Shown: piece by piece, positions 18,298-27,300 of the stretch | Layout: each line of letters opens with the position of its first letter | Numbering within the stretch: position 1 is the first letter of the stretch | From: Saccharothrix longispora | GTDB taxonomy: Bacteria > Actinomycetota > Actinomycetes > Mycobacteriales > Pseudonocardiaceae | Direction of reading: 5' to 3' | Length of the DNA stretch: 64,000 nucleotides | Assembly (NCBI RefSeq): GCF_030852425.1 | Contig: NZ_NSDM01000018.1 | Location: forward strand, 78,577 to 142,576 | Made by a program: the position numbers and the translations under genes | The notes under the pieces: model-generated | Seen by the model: the letters and a program-made list of their open reading frames with translations, nothing else | The model's database searches: none | What the model was told of the DNA's origin: nothing

Positions 18298-19450
18298 CCA
18301 GCAGGGGTTCACCGAGCAGGGCCTTGCCAACCCACACGCGCAGCAGGTCGGTGACCGGGGACATCACGTGTGCGGCGCGGGCGTCACGCAGGAGGCGGTG
18401 CAGCACCGAGTCGCTCGCGTAGCCGAGTCCTCCGGTCAGGGTCAGGGCGTCGTTGACGACCGCCTCCGCGGCTTCCGCGACCTCGGCCTTGGCCGAGCAC
18501 AGCGCCGGCAGGGCGTCGGGCTCACCGGCCTCCGCCGCCGCGGCGGCGTGGTACAGCAGCCGCCGGGTCCGTTCCACCCGGGCCCACATGACGCCCAGCC
18601 TGTGCTGGACCAGCGGTTGGTTGGCCAGTGCCCGACCACTGTGCGCGTACCGACGCGCCATCACGTGGGAGCGCGCCTCGTCCAAGGCCGCGACCGCGAC
18701 CCCCAGGTAGGTGCCGGCCATGGCCATCAGGAAGTAGGGGGCCACGACGTTGAACACGTACCAGATCTCGTCGCCCTGCTCGCCCAGCAGCTGTGTGCGG
18801 CCGATCTCCACCCCCTGCAGCTCCAGGGCCCGGGACTCGTTGCCCCGCATCCCGAAGCCGTGCCACGGGGCACCCCACGCCATGCCCGGCGTGTTCGCGT
18901 CGACCACCGTGCAGGAGAACTCGCCAGGCGGCGCCTCCGGGCCGGTCGCGACGGTGGAGATGACGTAGGAGTCGGCGTGACCGCCGTTGGTGACGAAGCT
19001 CTTGGTGCCCGACAGGCGCAACCCGTTCCCGCCGCTGCGTTCCATGCGAGTCTGGGGCAACCAGAACTCGCCGCCGTTGCCCGGCTCGGACAACGCCAGG
19101 GTCGTCAGGTGCCGTCCCTCCGCGATCGGGGCGAGGTAGCGTTCCTGGTGGAAGTCCGTGGCCTTGGCGGCGATCACCGCGGAACCGACCAGGTGCATGC
19201 CGAAGCAGATCGACGTCGATGCGCACGCCCGGCCGGTCACCTCCCCGACCTGCACGACCGCCGAGAGCCCCTGGCCCATCCCGCCGAACCGCTCGGGCAC
19301 CACCAGACCGCCCAACGTGCTGCGCAGCGCGGTCATCCCTTCGACGGGCCACCGCTGTTCCCCGTCCACCGCCGTGGCCTGCGGCCTCAGGATGTCCTGG
19401 CAGATCTCTCTCGCCAGGAGCACCGCCTTGCCCAGTTCCGTCCGGGTCAT
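18290..19450 (-). CDS. Acyl-CoA dehydrogenase family protein
   Basis: This is a 386-residue flavoprotein of normal family length. It starts at ATG 19450 behind a GGGGAGG binding site. The N-terminal helical domain (to about 115), beta domain (TTLALSEPGNGG, then LRLSGTKSFVTNGG) and C-terminal helical domain (LTGGLGYASDSVLHRLLRDA) are all present. The family transfers electrons from acyl-CoA C-alpha/C-beta, or catalyses related FAD-dependent reactions on carrier-bound acyl groups. The catalytic base is not evident from simple inspection: ASDSVLHRLLRDA has no Glu in the classic position, so another substrate or reaction is possible. The eight-base overlap with the downstream phosphatase gene is unusual and suggests that the metabolic and signalling products are co-expressed. 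Confidence 0.85.
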   Translation of the reverse strand: MTRTELGKAVLLAREICQDILRPQATAVDGEQRWPVEGMTALRSTLGGLVVPERFGGMGQGLSAVVQVGEVTGRACASTSICFGMHLVGSAVIAAKATDFHQERYLAPIAEGRHLTTLALSEPGNGGEFWLPQTRMERSGGNGLRLSGTKSFVTNGGHADSYVISTVATGPEAPPGEFSCTVVDANTPGMAWGAPWHGFGMRGNESRALELQGVEIGRTQLLGEQGDEIWYVFNVVAPYFLMAMAGTYLGVAVAALDEARSHVMARRYAHSGRALANQPLVQHRLGVMWARVERTRRLLYHAAAAAEAGEPDALPALCSAKAEVAEAAEAVVNDALTLTGGLGYASDSVLHRLLRDARAAHVMSPVTDLLRVWVGKALLGEPLLGD

Positions 19451-20362
19451 GCTGCCTCCCCAACTCGTCGCACCTGTCGGCCCATCAGGGTGCAGACACG
19501 CGGACCGAGCCTAGCCGGCCGCCTCGACACGGCGGATGCCGCCATGCCGAGGCCCGGGAGCCGGACACCCCGCAGCCTGCCGGTAGCCCTCGACCTGCCC
19601 GGACCCCAGCGCGGCCACCACCCGCAACCGCGCCACTTCCCGCTCCGCGGGCGGCAACCGATGCGCACCCACGGTCACAAGTGATCACCCCGCGGCGGTG
19701 ACCTGTCCGGATGCGGACACCGCGACCGGGGCGCACGGGACGGCGGCGACCGCACGAGGCGGGCGCGGTACGGATGGCCACGCAGAAGAGGGCCGGGTCG
19801 CCGGTCAGGTGGAGATCGAAACCCCGTCGCACTGCGACGACCTCACCGCCGTGCGCGAACGCATCGACGGGGCGCTGCGGCTGGTGGCGGCGGAGTCGGC
19901 GTCCAACGCCCACGACCACGCCGACAACTCCCGGCACCTGTTGCTGCACCGTGGAGTCCACCCCCGCCCGCGGGCCCGAACTCGTTGTCGAGGCCCGTGG
20001 CGCAAACCTCGATCACGTCCCGGTCGTCGGGTTCCCACGCCGTGAATCCCGCCTCCCGCGCACCGACCCGGACCACTCATCCCGCAGGTGCACCGACCGC
20101 ATCCGCGCGCCGGAGGCGATCGTGACGTTCCGGGGTCGAGTCGTCACCCCTGGTCGTACTTCGTGCGGTTGACGTGACCATCAGCCCTGCGGCCACGCTG
20201 AACCGCGGGCCGTTGTCGACGACGCCGCAGCCGGGACGTGCGGGTGATTGCGGGCATGTCGGTGTCTTCACTCGAATGGGTGTTTTGCTCCGAGGCCGTG
20301 TAACTGTCCACTTCGGCGGTACCCATGGCACCTCTGCAAACGCCATGGACCGGAGGAATGAC
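19451..20362. other. Gap without a confident gene
   Basis: This 900-base stretch lies between divergent genes. Coding-like pieces occur (for example EAGFTAWEPDDRDVIEVCAT on the minus strand near 20000-20060), but no frame has a start, length and family match that I trust. The right end (20230-20362) is less GC-rich and should contain the promoter of the WGxxGxxG gene. Confidence 0.45.
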
Positions 20363-20608
20363 ATGGACAACGTGAAGCGCCTCGTAGCGGCACTCGTCCT
20401 CGGCGCGGCCCTGTCCGCCGTTCCGGCGGCTGCCGCGTCCGCGCAAGAATCCGCGCCGCGTGCCACAGCAGCGGTGATGGCCCAGGACAACAACGATGAC
20501 GACGACAGCAGCGGCAACTGGGGCCTCCTGGGCCTCCTGGGCCTGTTGGGGCTCGCGGGGCTGGCCGGTCGCAAGAAGCGCGGCGTCGACCACGTGACCG
20601 GTCGGTAA
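20363..20608 (+). CDS. Small secreted WGxxGxxG family protein
   Basis: This is an 81-residue precursor. ATG 20363 lies six bases after a perfect GGAGG (20352-20356); the alternative ATG at 20345 has no such site. The N-terminal signal peptide (VKRLVAALVLGAALSAVPAA, probable cleavage after ASA) is followed by an acidic spacer (QDNNDDDDSSGNW). The tail starts WGLLGLLG, continues hydrophobic and ends in a basic cluster (GRKKRG). The WGxxGxxG motif, hydrophobic stretch and basic end resemble the known protein class of that name and surface-anchoring tripartite signals. It is probably held in the membrane after export. Its role is unknown. It lies 25 bases upstream of a small membrane peptide gene in the same direction. 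Confidence 0.85.
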   Translation: MDNVKRLVAALVLGAALSAVPAAAASAQESAPRATAAVMAQDNNDDDDSSGNWGLLGLLGLLGLAGLAGRKKRGVDHVTGR

Positions 20609-20633
20609 CCGGAGCGGTGGGGAAGGATCTGTC

Positions 20634-20753
20634 GTGCGTTTCGGGAACACCCGCGTCGAGTTCCTGGGGGGCCGCCCGGGGTGCCTGACGATGCTGGCGA
20701 TCTCGATCGTGGTGTCGGTCCTGCTCACCATCCTGCTGAACGTCTTGCTGTGA
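20634..20753 (+). CDS. 39-residue single-pass membrane peptide
   Basis: GTG 20634 is preceded by GGAAGGA (20621-20627) at good spacing. The peptide has a basic/polar N-terminal part (RFGNTRVEFLGGRPG) and one hydrophobic helix (LTMLAISIVVSVLLTILLNV) reaching the C-terminus. I recall similar tiny proteins in other actinomycetes without a known role. The 25-base distance to the WGxxGxxG gene suggests one transcript, and the two membrane-bound products may work together. It is easily missed because of its length. Confidence 0.7.
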   Translation: MRFGNTRVEFLGGRPGCLTMLAISIVVSVLLTILLNVLL

Positions 20754-20960
20754 CCAACATGCCCGTGGTGTGGAGGCGGGCCGGCACCCAGCAGCGTCGT
20801 AGGGCTCCCGGGCGTACCGGGGCGGGCCTCGGCCAGTGGCCCTGGAGCGCTGCCGGGGGTCATGGCGCTGGTGACGGCCGGTAGGGCTGAGCCGAGGGGC
20901 GGGTCCTTCGGTGGCAGGGTGGGAACGCGACCAACACCCGCCGCGCGGAAGACCTGTCCG

Positions 20961-21340
20961 CGCTTCCACCGCAACGCCCCGCTGTCCGTCGAAGGCCGCC
21001 ACCGCCTCGCCAGGCGCTGCGGCAACCGCCCTGGAGGTCGTGGCCGAGGGCACGGCCGTGTCGGTGCGCACGGTCGGCCGGCATCTGATCCACCTCGGAC
21101 CCAACCGCCGCCGGTTCTCGACCCGACCGGAAGGACGACCGCGCCGAGAACACCGGTACCGGGAAGCCCGCCGAGAAGCGGTCACCACAATCGGCTCCGC
21201 CCGTCGCGCGTGCGTTCTTCGCCGCCCGCGACATCGGCCACGTCACCGCGTCGTCACCGACAACGGCTCCTCCGCGCACACGACTCCACCACCGTGCTGC
21301 GCGACGTCCGCCACCGGTGTGGAGCGTGCACCGGCACCAC
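20961..21340 (+). pseudogene. IS481-type transposase remnant
   Basis: HRNAPLSVEGRHRLARRC (from about 20967) is the typical N-terminus of IS481-family transposases. Pieces further on (RTVGRHLIHLGPNRRRFS, AFFAARDIGH, then RVVTDNGSS, the second-Asp motif of the DDE core) follow in shifting frames, with much of the protein missing between them. This is a heavily deleted copy of only about 380 bases with no catalytic Glu. It belongs to a different family from the two copies to the left. Confidence 0.75.
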
Positions 21341-21413
21341 CGTCGGCCCCACACCACCGCCGGAAGCGACCACCGGCAACCCGGCCCCACACCGACGACG
21401 TGGACTCGTGAGG

Positions 21414-22358
21414 CTAGCGGGTGAGGTGCAGGAAGGCGTGGGTGGTCGTGCCGTGCGGGGTGGTGTGGGTGCGGACGAGGTCGGCGAGTTGATTGACCAG
21501 CAGCAGGCCGCGGCCGCCTTCCTGGTCGGGGCGGGCGGGGTGGCGGCCGGCGAGCGGGTCGGCGAGGTGGCCGTCGTCCTCGACGGCGCAGATCAGGTGG
21601 GTGCCGTCCTGCCGGATGCTCAGCAGGCAGGTGCCGCTGGTGTGCCGGAGGCTGTTGACCACGAGTTCGGTGGTGATCAGCGCGAGGTCGGCGGTCCGGG
21701 CGTCGGACAGGCCCAGGCGCTGGGCGTGCGCGGTGACGAAGCGGCGGGCGCCGCGGATGTCGGCGGTGGTGCCGACCTGGAAGGTGGCGGCACCCGGGTC
21801 GGTGGCGAGGGCCTGGTTGTAGCGGTTGACGACGTCGTCGGGGTCGTAGTGGCCGCTGCGGTAGCGGCGGGTGGTCTCCCACACCAGCGGGTGGGTGGCC
21901 AGTGCGTCGGTCAGGACGTGCTCGTCGAGCGCGGTGGTGTCGTAGGGGCAGGCGATGGTGACGTCGCGGCCGGCGAAGGCGAGGTTGATCAGCGCTTCGT
22001 GCTGGGCGCACGCGGGGTACTCGGCGTCGGTGCGCCCGGCCCAGATCGGCTCGCCGATGACTCGGACGTGCTTGTCGGGGTGGCTGTCGGCGAACCGGCG
22101 CAGCACGGCGGGGATGATGCGGCCCGGGTTGCGGCCCTCGACCTGCATGTCGAGCAGCAGCACGTCCGCGGCGGCGTTGCCCAGGGCGTCGCGCAGCAGC
22201 CGCAGGCGGCTGTCGGGCACGGACGCGGCGACCGGTTGGCCCTGTTCCAGGCCGTCGGTGACGAAGGGCACGAGCAGTTGCAAGTACTCCTCGTCGGAGG
22301 CGTAGAACACCGCGGGGTGGACGAAGTCGCCCGAGGGGGAGAGGTCGGTGATCGTCAC
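21414..22358 (-). CDS. MEDS-domain protein with C-terminal RsbW-like ATPase
   Basis: This is a 314-residue protein starting at GTG 22358, which overlaps the upstream stop (GTGA). The N-terminal MEDS sensory domain (about 12-180: HPAVFYASDEEYLQLLVPFV, VRVIGEPIWAGRTDAEYPAC) is the domain known from DcmR-like sensors. The C-terminal HATPase_c domain (about 190-310) has N box LALITTELVVNSLRHT and G box GGRGLLLVNQLADLV. Such proteins are expected to be anti-sigma kinases whose activity is set by the MEDS sensor. With the MEDS-STAS partner encoded just upstream, the pair forms a sensor kinase/antagonist module. No sigma factor gene is adjacent. Confidence 0.88.
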   Translation of the reverse strand: MTITDLSPSGDFVHPAVFYASDEEYLQLLVPFVTDGLEQGQPVAASVPDSRLRLLRDALGNAAADVLLLDMQVEGRNPGRIIPAVLRRFADSHPDKHVRVIGEPIWAGRTDAEYPACAQHEALINLAFAGRDVTIACPYDTTALDEHVLTDALATHPLVWETTRRYRSGHYDPDDVVNRYNQALATDPGAATFQVGTTADIRGARRFVTAHAQRLGLSDARTADLALITTELVVNSLRHTSGTCLLSIRQDGTHLICAVEDDGHLADPLAGRHPARPDQEGGRGLLLVNQLADLVRTHTTPHGTTTHAFLHLTR

Positions 22359-23173
22359 GCGGCACGCTCCACTCGGATGTTCGCGAGGTCGAGCAGGTCC
22401 ACCAGCGTGGACACGCCGGGCCAGGTGCGCAGCCCGGGGAACACCCCGCGGTCGGCGGCGTGCCGGGCCGGGCACAGCAGGCCGAGGTGGTCGGGGGAGG
22501 CGGGGTCGGTGGCGAGCACCGGTTCCCCGCCGCCGGAACGGGAATCGGCACGTCGCGGCACGGGGGTGAACAGGTCCTCGTCGAACCGGTTCACCTCGCC
22601 GCCCGGGGCGGCGACCCCGTTGCCCCCGGCATGCAGCCGGAAGCCGGGGGAGGAGGCGTCGGCGTTCGGGTCGATGCACCCGACCTGCGTGAACGCGTCG
22701 TCGTCCACTTCGTCGGCGGCGCAGGCGCACATGACCGGGAACGGCCGGTCGGCCGTGCGGCGGTCGATCCGGTGCTCGTAGCGGGCGAAGGCCGCCAGTC
22801 GCTCGGGGATGCGCACCAGCGGGGTGCGGTGGGCGGCGACGGGCAGACCGGTGAACCCGACGGCCGGGGGCGCCCCGGCGTGGTTCCGCGCCTGCGCGGC
22901 GGGCTCGACCACCGTGTCGATCGGACAGGTGGCGTCCGGCGAGGCGACCTGCGCGGCGCTGGTCCGCAGCGCCCGGTCGGCCTCGGCGGTCCCGTCCAGG
23001 CCGTCGAGCCCACCGGTGCCGGTGCAGCGGACCCGGTACCGAGGGGTGAGCCCCTCGGACGGGCCTTCGGGGGCGCGGTCGCGGAACCCGCGCGCGTCGC
23101 GGAACCGCCGGCACGCGTGATCACCGGGCTCGGACCCACCCCGCGTGCCCCACCGACCCGGACCGGCGCACAC
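22355..23173 (-). CDS. MEDS-domain protein with C-terminal STAS-like domain
   Basis: This protein has about 272 residues. The start is taken as GTG 23173, but the N-terminus is uncertain because the frame stays open further upstream. The N-terminal MEDS part reads GDHACRRFRDARGF, RYRVRCTGTGGLDGL, LAAFARYEHRIDR and PFPVMCACAADEVDDDAF. The C-terminal 90 residues (FRLHAGGNGVAAPGGEVNRF ... LRTWPGVSTLVDLLDLANI) resemble a STAS domain of the anti-sigma-antagonist type, though the usual Asp-Ser phosphorylation site is not obvious. Its stop overlaps the GTG of the MEDS-ATPase gene. It is probably the antagonist or scaffold partner of that kinase. Confidence 0.78.
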   Translation of the reverse strand: MCAGPGRWGTRGGSEPGDHACRRFRDARGFRDRAPEGPSEGLTPRYRVRCTGTGGLDGLDGTAEADRALRTSAAQVASPDATCPIDTVVEPAAQARNHAGAPPAVGFTGLPVAAHRTPLVRIPERLAAFARYEHRIDRRTADRPFPVMCACAADEVDDDAFTQVGCIDPNADASSPGFRLHAGGNGVAAPGGEVNRFDEDLFTPVPRRADSRSGGGEPVLATDPASPDHLGLLCPARHAADRGVFPGLRTWPGVSTLVDLLDLANIRVERAA

Positions 23174-23382
23174 CCACCACCTCGGCCCGCTCTCCGCGCG
23201 GTGCGCCCACACCCGTGTCCGGAAGGAGAAACCGCAGGTCGGGTGCGGTGGGACCGGAGGTGGCGCGGGCAATCGACCCGGACCCTGTCCAAGGTGGGGT
23301 GCCAGTCTCCGCACCCTCCGGGAGACGGTACTCGCGACACCGGCAGCCGGGTCGGCGGTACCGGCAGCGACGGGGATCGCGG

Positions 23383-25848
23383 TCACGACGTTCCTCCCGG
23401 GGGCCGGGTGCGCGTCGTGGCGATCTCGGCCCAGACGACCTTGCCGTCCGGGGTGGCCCGGGTGCCCCACCGGGTGGCGAACGCGTCGACCAGGATCAGC
23501 CCGCGGTGCCGCTCCTCCTGCGGAGTCGCTTCGAACAGCCGCGGCGCGGAGGCGCCGTGGTCGGCGACGACGACGGACAGGAGGGAGTCCTGGTGGTGCA
23601 GGCGCAGCACGATGGGGCGGTTGGTGTGCTGGACCGCGTTGGCGACCAGTTCGCTGGTCACCGTCAGCGCCGCGTCGCGCACCTGGGGCAGGTCCCACAG
23701 GCCCAGGTGCGCGGCGACGAAGGCGCGTGCCCGGGTCGTGACCGTCGGACCGGTGTCCAGCGGCATGGAGGCCACTCGGCGGTTCCCGGCGAGGTGGTGC
23801 ACGTGCAGCAGCGCCACGTCGTCGTCGTGGCGTCCGGCGGTGAGGCGGTCGATGAGCTTGTCGCAGGCGACCTGGAGGTCCAGCTCGCGCGGCAAGGCGC
23901 CGAGTTCGGCCAGCAGGGCTTCGATACCGGTGGTCAAGTCGCGGTCGCGGCTCTCGACCAGGCCGTCGGTGTAGAGGGTCAGGCGTGCGCCTGCCGGAAA
24001 TGACGTTTGTCGCTGCAGGAACGTCTCGCCGACGCCCAGCGGCATGCCCAGGCCCTTGCCGATCAGGTCGGTCGTGCCGTCCGGGCGCGTCAGGATCGCC
24101 GGCAGGTGACCGGCGTTGGCGTAGGCCAGTGTGTTGTCGGCGGGGTCGTGCACGGCGTAGAAGCAGGTGATGAACGTGGCCTTGGGGGTGACACCGGCCA
24201 GTCCCGAAGCGTGTCGCAGCACGTCGGCGGGTGGCAGGTCCAGCAGTGCGTAGGAGCGCACGGCGGTGCGCATCTGCCCCATCACGGCCGCCGCTGTCAC
24301 ACCCCGGCCGACGACGTCGCCGACGACGAACGCGGTGCGCCCGGCCGGCAGTTCGAGGACGTCGAACCAGTCACCGCCGACCTCCGATCCCGTGGCCGCC
24401 GGCAGGTAACGGGACGCGATGGCCAGACCGGTCACGTGAGGCACCGCGGGCAGCATGCTGTGGGTCAGTTCGGTGGCCGTCGAGCGCTGGCGGTCGAACA
24501 GGCGGGCGTTGTCCAGGGCGATCGCCGAGTAGCCCGCGATGCCCTCGGCCAACTGCTCGTGCCGCTCGGTGAACCGCCCGGCCTCGTGGTGGCCGAAGAA
24601 GAACCCGCCCAGCACCTCCTGCGATGAAGGGGAGATCACCGGTACGGCCAGGTAGCTGCGAACGGGGAGGTGTCCTGGTGGCATCCCCTGGTAGGGGGTG
24701 TTGTGGCCGTAGCGGGGGTCCTGGGTGATGTCGTCGGAGCGGACCGCGCCCTCTCCGTTGAAGGTGACGGCGAACACGTCGGTGTTGCGGGGCATGGGGA
24801 AGCGCTCGAACGCCGACCTGGGCACGCCCGACAACGTGTAGAGGGTGTAGGACTCGCCGTACTGGTCGACGAGGTTGTAGAAGAACGCGCCGAACTCCGC
24901 CCCGGTCGCCTTGGTCGCCGCGTCGGTGGCGTCCTGGACCAGGGTGTCGAGGTGGAGTTGTGAGGTCAGCCGGTGACCGACCACCTGCAGGGTGTCGACC
25001 AGTTCAACTTCGGCGCGCAGCCGCCGTACCGTGGTCTCCAGGTCGGCCGCCTGTTCGCGGGAGGTGTTCTCCAGCACGCGCAGGTGGTCGCGCAGGGCGT
25101 CGCGCTGCGCGACCACGTCGACGTCACCGCGCCCACCGACGGGGTGGGCCAGCAACCCGGCTCGGATGCTCACGGCCACCGCCCGGAACAGCTCTGCGGT
25201 ACCCGCGGGGATCGGCACGCCCGCGAGCAGCACCACGCAGAAGAGGTTCCCGTCGGGCAGCGCGCCACCGAACGCCAGCGCCGAGCGGACGCCGTGTTCC
25301 CGGACGAAGTCCTGATCCGGGACGTGCTCGCTGCCGTCGGCCTCCGGCACGTGGAACACGTCCAACCGGTCCCACGCCTCGCGGGTCGTGCCACCCGCAC
25401 TCCGCGAACCCGACGCGGCGGCCAGCGCGGAGATCATCGGCACCGCCGCCGCGGCCTCCGCCGAGGTCGGAAGGAGCGTGCCGGGCATGCCCGACGCGGT
25501 CGGGGCGGTCCGCGTCGGCCCCATCCCGGCGGTGGCTTCCAGCACCAGGCAACACGCGCCCGCCTCGACATCGCCCGACACGCTCTCGCGCACGACCTGC
25601 TGGGACGCTTCGGGCAACGCGTCGAAACGACGGGTGGAGAACAAGCGTGCCGACCGCACGACCGACCCGCCGCGTTCGTCCGCGAAACGGTCGCGCAACC
25701 GTTCCACCACCTCGGCTGCCGCGGCGGCGAAGTCGTCGGCGCTCTCGGCTGCGGCCCGGAGGTCGGCGGTCAGCCGCACCATGTCCGACAGGCCGAAGGA
25801 GGCGAAGTCGCGACCATCCCGGGCGTCCCGAGGGGGGAGGCTGCTCAC
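23383..25848 (-). CDS. GAF-PP2C (SpoIIE) phosphatase fused to an RsbW-like kinase domain
   Basis: This is an 821-residue protein starting at GTG 25848, which overlaps the stop of the STAS gene (GTGA). The N-terminal 250 residues (FGLSDMVRLTADLRAAAES ... GACCLVLEATAG) form an unassigned sensor region, followed by a short coiled segment and a GAF domain (about 300-460). The PP2C domain (about 480-680) has motifs SEVGGDWFDVLEL, VVGDVVGRG, LYTDGLVES and HDDDVALLHV. The HATPase_c domain (about 690-815) has VTSELVANAVQHT and HRGLILVDAFATRWG. It probably dephosphorylates the STAS protein encoded just upstream, while the kinase domain rephosphorylates it or binds a sigma factor. No transmembrane helix is seen. 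Confidence 0.9.
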   Translation of the reverse strand: MSSLPPRDARDGRDFASFGLSDMVRLTADLRAAAESADDFAAAAAEVVERLRDRFADERGGSVVRSARLFSTRRFDALPEASQQVVRESVSGDVEAGACCLVLEATAGMGPTRTAPTASGMPGTLLPTSAEAAAAVPMISALAAASGSRSAGGTTREAWDRLDVFHVPEADGSEHVPDQDFVREHGVRSALAFGGALPDGNLFCVVLLAGVPIPAGTAELFRAVAVSIRAGLLAHPVGGRGDVDVVAQRDALRDHLRVLENTSREQAADLETTVRRLRAEVELVDTLQVVGHRLTSQLHLDTLVQDATDAATKATGAEFGAFFYNLVDQYGESYTLYTLSGVPRSAFERFPMPRNTDVFAVTFNGEGAVRSDDITQDPRYGHNTPYQGMPPGHLPVRSYLAVPVISPSSQEVLGGFFFGHHEAGRFTERHEQLAEGIAGYSAIALDNARLFDRQRSTATELTHSMLPAVPHVTGLAIASRYLPAATGSEVGGDWFDVLELPAGRTAFVVGDVVGRGVTAAAVMGQMRTAVRSYALLDLPPADVLRHASGLAGVTPKATFITCFYAVHDPADNTLAYANAGHLPAILTRPDGTTDLIGKGLGMPLGVGETFLQRQTSFPAGARLTLYTDGLVESRDRDLTTGIEALLAELGALPRELDLQVACDKLIDRLTAGRHDDDVALLHVHHLAGNRRVASMPLDTGPTVTTRARAFVAAHLGLWDLPQVRDAALTVTSELVANAVQHTNRPIVLRLHHQDSLLSVVVADHGASAPRLFEATPQEERHRGLILVDAFATRWGTRATPDGKVVWAEIATTRTRPPGGTS

Positions 25849-26198
25849 GGGGTCGATCCACCCGGCGCGTCGGGCACTCGCGGGTGGATGGTCAGGAGTT
25901 GGTGCAGCATGGTCAGGGTGATCGCCGATTCCACCTGGGGGCGCGGGGCGGCCAAGTGCAGCGCACCGCCCGCCGCCTTGGCCACCTTGTGCAACCGGAC
26001 CAGCGCGCTGAGCGCGCTGGAGTCGCAGAAATCCAGTTCGGACAGGTCCAGCACCAGCGTCCGACCCTCGGCCGCGAGGGGTTCGACCACCTCCAGCATC
26101 CTGGGGGTCGTGCCGAAGTCGAGTTCCCCCACGACGGTCGCCACGGTGTCGGCACCGCGGTCGTGAACACCGATTTCCAGCGGCAGCGCTTCGTGCAC
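25845..26198 (-). CDS. STAS-domain anti-sigma factor antagonist
   Basis: This is a 117-residue STAS protein of normal length. GTG 26198 is preceded by AGGAGAGG at good spacing. The core reads ATVVGELDFGTTPRMLEVV and LVLDLSELDFCDSSALSALV, in which the Ser of the DSS motif is the expected phosphorylation site. It is the first gene of a four-base-overlapping pair with the SpoIIE/RsbW fusion protein, so it is the likely substrate of that enzyme. In the partner-switching scheme the unphosphorylated form captures the anti-sigma kinase and frees a sigma factor. Confidence 0.92.
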   Translation of the reverse strand: MHEALPLEIGVHDRGADTVATVVGELDFGTTPRMLEVVEPLAAEGRTLVLDLSELDFCDSSALSALVRLHKVAKAAGGALHLAAPRPQVESAITLTMLHQLLTIHPRVPDAPGGSTP

Positions 26199-26937
26199 CC
26201 TGGCTCCTCTCCTTCGTCCGGACTTCCACCTCGCCGTGTGACCGCAGGTGGGACCAGGGTAGCCCTGGAGCACGAGGTCGGGTGTCTCGCCCAAGGGTGT
26301 CGGGTGTCGCTGATCGACGCTCCGAGGGCCGTGCGGTGCAGTTGACGTCCGCAGTGGGTCACCGCACCGGTGTGCCGGTGGGGGCCGAGCGCGGTGAGGG
26401 TGCTCCGCAGGCGTCGGTCGCGACGTCGTGGTGCGCCTCCGTGCCCGTCCCGGCGGGCGGGCTGCCACGGTGGTGCTCACCCGACCGTGGTTGAAATGGT
26501 CGAGCACCTCCATGGTGACGCCCCGGAGCGGACTGTGGGAGCGGAATGGGAGCCGTCGGACGCGTTCGGCAGCGTCGAACCGCATTCGAGGGCTTCCGAT
26601 GGCCGTATTTCCGCAGTGGTCGTTCCGCTGGTGTCGACTTCGTCGAGGCTCTATTCACGCCGAAGAGGTCGCCGGGCTTTCCCGGTGAAGTGGATTGACG
26701 ACCGCTGCGATCGGGACCGGGCCGGATGCCGGTCCGCGACAGGGCGCGAGTCCTCGGTGGGACCAGGCCTGCGGAGATCGACTCCGTCGGCCGGAGGCTC
26801 GCGGTGGTTCCCTGTTCCACCACGCTCCACCTCCGCGCCGCCCGGCGGATTCCCGGGCCGGCTGTTGGCGGTCCGCCGCCGGGAGACCGGCACGCCGCGC
26901 CGAGTTCCGGTGGGCGCGGGTGCGCGCCGGCGGGGGT
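26199..26937. other. Gap, promoter region of the STAS operon
   Basis: No convincing gene is seen. The part from 26560 to 26700 is less GC-rich. A small inverted repeat (CCAGGGTAGCCCTGG near 26257) lies about 60 bases upstream of the STAS gene and could be an operator. The open frames here lack start sites and family resemblance. Confidence 0.45.
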
Positions 26938-27300
26938 TCAGTCGCCCGACGCTGCGCGAAGGGCGGGCTGGACGCCGTCGCCGATGACCCGAGGCACGTC
27001 CGTTCCGGGCAGGTTCGGCAGTGCGGCCCAGTGCGTGACCAGTTCGTCGCTCCTCCCGCCGAGGGGGTGGCGGACCACGCGGTCCGCGTCGATGAAGCAG
27101 TTCTCGACGACCTCGCCGGTGTCCTCCACGAGGTGGAGGCGGCGGAAGTGCGCGGGGAGGACCAGCCAGAACTCCTGACCGCTCAACGGCTCGGGGTCGT
27201 CGGGATCGACGGGGTAGCGACCGGTCACGGCGGCGGCGACGGGGACGCCGTCGTGGGGGAACCGCTCGTCGACGCTGATCCACTCGATCGCCATCCTCAT
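26938..27300 (-). CDS. DUF551-like small protein
   Basis: This is a 120-residue protein. ATG 27300 follows GAGGAGG at nine bases; the nearby GTG 27306 is too close to that site. It reads EWISVDERFPHDGVPVAAAV near the N-terminus and ELVTHWAALPNLP near residue 100. This WxSVxERxPxDG ... THWxxLP pattern is that of the DUF551 family, often found in phages and accessory regions. The function is unknown. No membrane segment or catalytic motif is seen. It stands alone between gaps. Confidence 0.75.
   Translation of the reverse strand: MRMAIEWISVDERFPHDGVPVAAAVTGRYPVDPDDPEPLSGQEFWLVLPAHFRRLHLVEDTGEVVENCFIDADRVVRHPLGGRSDELVTHWAALPNLPGTDVPRVIGDGVQPALRAASGD

Noticed and set aside
19485..20172. Possible genes on either strand between the dehydrogenase and the WGxxGxxG gene
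   Set aside because: Several coding-like fragments exist, but none has start, length and family consistent enough for a call.
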